64,000 nt of DNA, taken from an uncultured Bacteroidales bacterium. GTDB lineage: Bacteria > Bacteroidota > Bacteroidia > Bacteroidales > Paludibacteraceae. The notes under the pieces were generated by a model that saw only the letters and a program-made list of their open reading frames with translations, was not told where the DNA came from and made no database searches. The first letter of the stretch is position 1. Each line of letters starts with the position of its first letter. A program made the position numbers and the translations under genes. Below are positions 62,260-64,000 of this stretch, piece after piece. The DNA lies in NCBI GenBank assembly GCA_900321005.1, contig ONUF01000001.1, positions 62,001 to 126,000 of the forward strand. The letters are read 5' to 3'.

Positions 62260-63400
62260 GTCCTTCGCCTAAGGCTTGTGGCAGCGGAAGGATTTCTATC
62301 TCTTTTTTCAGGAATTGCTCAATGCGGTGCCAGTAACGCGCATCGTCCGGAGAGACCAGTGTGATGGCTTCGCCGCTGTTCTCTGCGCGCGCCGTGCGTC
62401 CGATACGATGGACATAGTCTTCCGCGTCATGCGGCACATCGTAGTTGATGACCAGCGGCACATCCGTCACGTCGATACCGCGCGACACCACATCCGTCGC
62501 CACCAGCACATCCACTTTGCCGTTTCGGAAATCAAGCATCACCTGGTCGCGTTCGTTCTGCTCGAGATCGCTATGCATCGCCCGCGCGTCTATCTTCAAG
62601 GTACGCAACGCCCGCGCGAGGTCTTTGACGCGTTGTTTCTTGCCGGCGAAGATGATCACTTTCTTGAGGTTCTTGCCCTGCAGCGCCAGTTGGATAAATC
62701 CGGGTTTCTGCGCCTCAAAGACATGCGCGCACATCTGGTGGATAGTCTCTGGCGGACGGGAAACAGCTATCTGGACTTCTACCGGATCATGCATGATGGC
62801 TTTCGCCATCTGACGTATCTTCGGCGGCATAGTGGCGGAGAACATGATGGTCTGGCGATCGGGAGGTAGCCGCTTAACAATCGTCATAATATCGTCGTAG
62901 AAACCCATATCGAGCATGCGGTCCGCTTCGTCCAGAATGAAGTACTTGACGCCGGAAAAATCAACGTTATAGATATTCATCTGGCTGAGTAGTCGACCCG
63001 GCGTAGCAATGACGATATCCGCGCCTTTCTGCAAACCGCTCACTTGGTTTCCCCACGAACCGTTGGTATCTTTTCCGCCGTAGATAGCGACCGACGAGAA
63101 GGGCACATAGAACCCGAATCCCTCCATTTGCTGGTCAATCTGTTGCGCTAACTCGCGCGTCGGCGCCATGATGATAGCGTTCAGTTTGTTCGGGTCGTGG
63201 TCATCGTACGCAAGGTTCGTCAGCAGCGGTAAGATATACGCCGCGGTCTTGCCGGTACCTGTCTGCGCACACGAAATCACATCGCGGCGATCCAAGATCA
63301 CCGGTATCGTTTCTGCCTGTACAGGCGTGCATTCATCAAAATGCATGTCCCATAAGGCATCCAACACCTCGTCCGATAAAGCTAACTCGTCAAAATACAT
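62135..63400 (-). CDS. rhlE: DEAD-box ATP-dependent RNA helicase, RhlE type
   Basis: RNA helicase for ribosome assembly or RNA turnover. The 421-residue product has all core motifs: SCAQTGTGKTAAYILPLL (I), PTRELAQQ (Ia), TPGRL (Ib), LDEADRMLDMGF (II), FSATMP (III), VATDVVSRGIDV (V) and HRIGRTARA (VI). The end is a basic, glycine- and arginine-rich tail (GGSRRFSRNRGGHPHKSK...GANRGGRR) that helps RNA binding. This tail is encoded antisense to the conserved C-terminus of rsmF. Confidence 0.95.
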   Translation of the reverse strand: MYFDELALSDEVLDALWDMHFDECTPVQAETIPVILDRRDVISCAQTGTGKTAAYILPLLTNLAYDDHDPNKLNAIIMAPTRELAQQIDQQMEGFGFYVPFSSVAIYGGKDTNGSWGNQVSGLQKGADIVIATPGRLLSQMNIYNVDFSGVKYFILDEADRMLDMGFYDDIMTIVKRLPPDRQTIMFSATMPPKIRQMAKAIMHDPVEVQIAVSRPPETIHQMCAHVFEAQKPGFIQLALQGKNLKKVIIFAGKKQRVKDLARALRTLKIDARAMHSDLEQNERDQVMLDFRNGKVDVLVATDVVSRGIDVTDVPLVINYDVPHDAEDYVHRIGRTARAENSGEAITLVSPDDARYWHRIEQFLKKEIEILPLPQALGEGPKDDEYAIRSGKGCSGGSRRFSRNRGGHPHKSKGANRGGRR

Positions 63401-63401
63401 T

Positions 63402-63443
63402 GTAAGGGCTAAGGGCTAATGGTTATTGGCTAATGGTTCGGTG
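63402..63443. repeat. heptameric repeat array in front of rhlE
   Basis: Six units: GTAAGGG, CTAAGGG, CTAATGG, TTATTGG, CTAATGG, TTCGGTG. On the minus strand these read CCATTAG, CCAATAA and so on, close to the CATTAAC/CAATTAC units at other loci. The array ends 1 bp before the rhlE start codon on the upstream side. Confidence 0.75.
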
Positions 63444-63486
63444 CGTTTACTGCGTAGGCCGGAGATAAGTGATGCCACTACATCTA

Positions 63487-64000
63487 TTATTTCTCCCAGC
63501 CTTCGAATACTTCGGGTCCGAAGACATTGTCTTCGTCGGCATCGTGCAGCGGTGCCCACAGTTGCGCGAAGAACGGGTTCTGCTTTGCCACGCGGTCCCA
63601 GTGCCACGGCACTTGTTTCTCTTTGGGCTCAAAGGCGTACGGGTACGGCATGTCGAAAGGACTCCAGTGACCGCCGAGCAGAATCAGACGACGACCGGCT
63701 TTGAAGGTATTGCCGTTCGCGTCCTGCCAGGTGTCGTTGCCCAAGTACTTGCCTCCGCGGAAGGCTGCGGCTTTGTTCAGTTCGGCATCGGTGAGTGTAT
63801 CCACGTCTTTGGATTCATCGTAACCATGGTCCAACAAGACGGCCTCTTCGCTGTTATGACTTACATCGAAATGCTTCCAATCGGGAATGGCTTTGTATGC
63901 CTCCATCGAACCGTAATACGCATGAACGCGTTGCATCGCCTTGTCCCTTTCGACGTTCGTCCCTTCGCCATTCGCCTTTTTGATCCACCATTGGGTGCCG
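63487..64000 (-). CDS. C-terminal part of an unidentified protein (partial)
   Basis: The frame is open to the window edge, giving at least 170 residues of the end of a protein that starts outside. It is rich in aromatic residues, Asp and His (FRGGKYLGNDTW, RRLILLGGHWSPFDMPYPY, VPWHWDRVAKQNPFFAQLW). No family was recognised. An N-terminal stretch in this fragment (NGEGTNVERDK) is encoded by a possible TTCG-type repeat at 63943-63980. The gene is on the same strand as rhlE, 86 bp upstream, with a heptameric array in the gap. Confidence 0.65.
   Translation of the reverse strand, partial: GTQWWIKKANGEGTNVERDKAMQRVHAYYGSMEAYKAIPDWKHFDVSHNSEEAVLLDHGYDESKDVDTLTDAELNKAAAFRGGKYLGNDTWQDANGNTFKAGRRLILLGGHWSPFDMPYPYAFEPKEKQVPWHWDRVAKQNPFFAQLWAPLHDADEDNVFGPEVFEGWEK
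63943..63980. repeat. possible short tandem repeat inside the partial gene
   Basis: TTCG recurs at 63949, 63956, 63964 and 63971, spaced 7, 8 and 7 bp, in a C/T-rich stretch. It is weaker than the other arrays and richer in G and C, and may be unrelated to them. Confidence 0.4.

Overview
The window looks like chromosome of a member of the Bacteroidota, most likely an anaerobic Bacteroidales species. The evidence is: promoters of the Bacteroidota type (TTTG, 20 nt, TAnnTTTG) before at least eleven transcription units; a type A C-terminal sorting domain of the type IX secretion system on a 2419-residue secreted protein; BspA-like DUF285 repeats; an exbB-x-exbD-exbD operon; and a dihydroorotate-dehydrogenase-B-like/glutamate-synthase fusion typical of the group. 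No phage, transposase or CRISPR array was seen.

Layout. 1-300: 3' end of an unidentified gene and a two-way terminator. 331-2997 (minus): tRNA-Ser(GGA), exbB, a membrane protein and two exbD-like genes, the energiser of TonB-type outer-membrane uptake. 3043-4933 (plus): uridine kinase and a split chromate-transporter pair. 21534-4930 (minus): galacturonate genes uxaB-uxaA, comF, nadB, a giant secreted protein with an outer-membrane partner, an NlpC/P60 hydrolase and a UvrD/PcrA helicase. 21571-30935 (plus): lipoprotein, SRPBCC protein, psd, deoC, the FAD/Fe-S fusion, PBP4, birA, rfbB and an unknown membrane-anchored protein. 30939-32934: divergent AraC-type regulator and aroB. 51677-32911 (minus): flavodoxin-like protein, a 2814-residue pectate-lyase-type protein, a small protein with a sorting-like tail, an HD hydrolase, lpxD-lpxC-lpxA, glnS, a nuclease-fold protein, phoH and another secreted protein. 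51953-51717 (minus): a free-standing structured RNA candidate with its own promoter and terminator. 60112-51991 (minus): a 2659-residue BspA-like surface protein. 60213-64000: tRNA-Leu(UAA) interrupted by a group I intron carrying a broken HNH endonuclease gene, then rsmF, then convergent rhlE and a partial gene.

The pectate-lyase-type protein together with uxaB/uxaA suggests use of pectin and galacturonate. The lpx genes, psd and rfbB build the envelope, and three giant genes (about 24 kb together) make secreted modular proteins.

The most unusual items are the intron in tRNA-Leu(UAA); the roughly 200-nt multi-hairpin RNA; and heptameric repeat arrays that sit at gene junctions, supply stop codons to at least five reading-frame ends, and form linkers inside at least one enzyme. 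Also notable are a 1164-bp in-frame duplication in the giant secreted gene, an LpxC not fused to FabZ, and 125 bp of antisense coding overlap between rsmF and rhlE.
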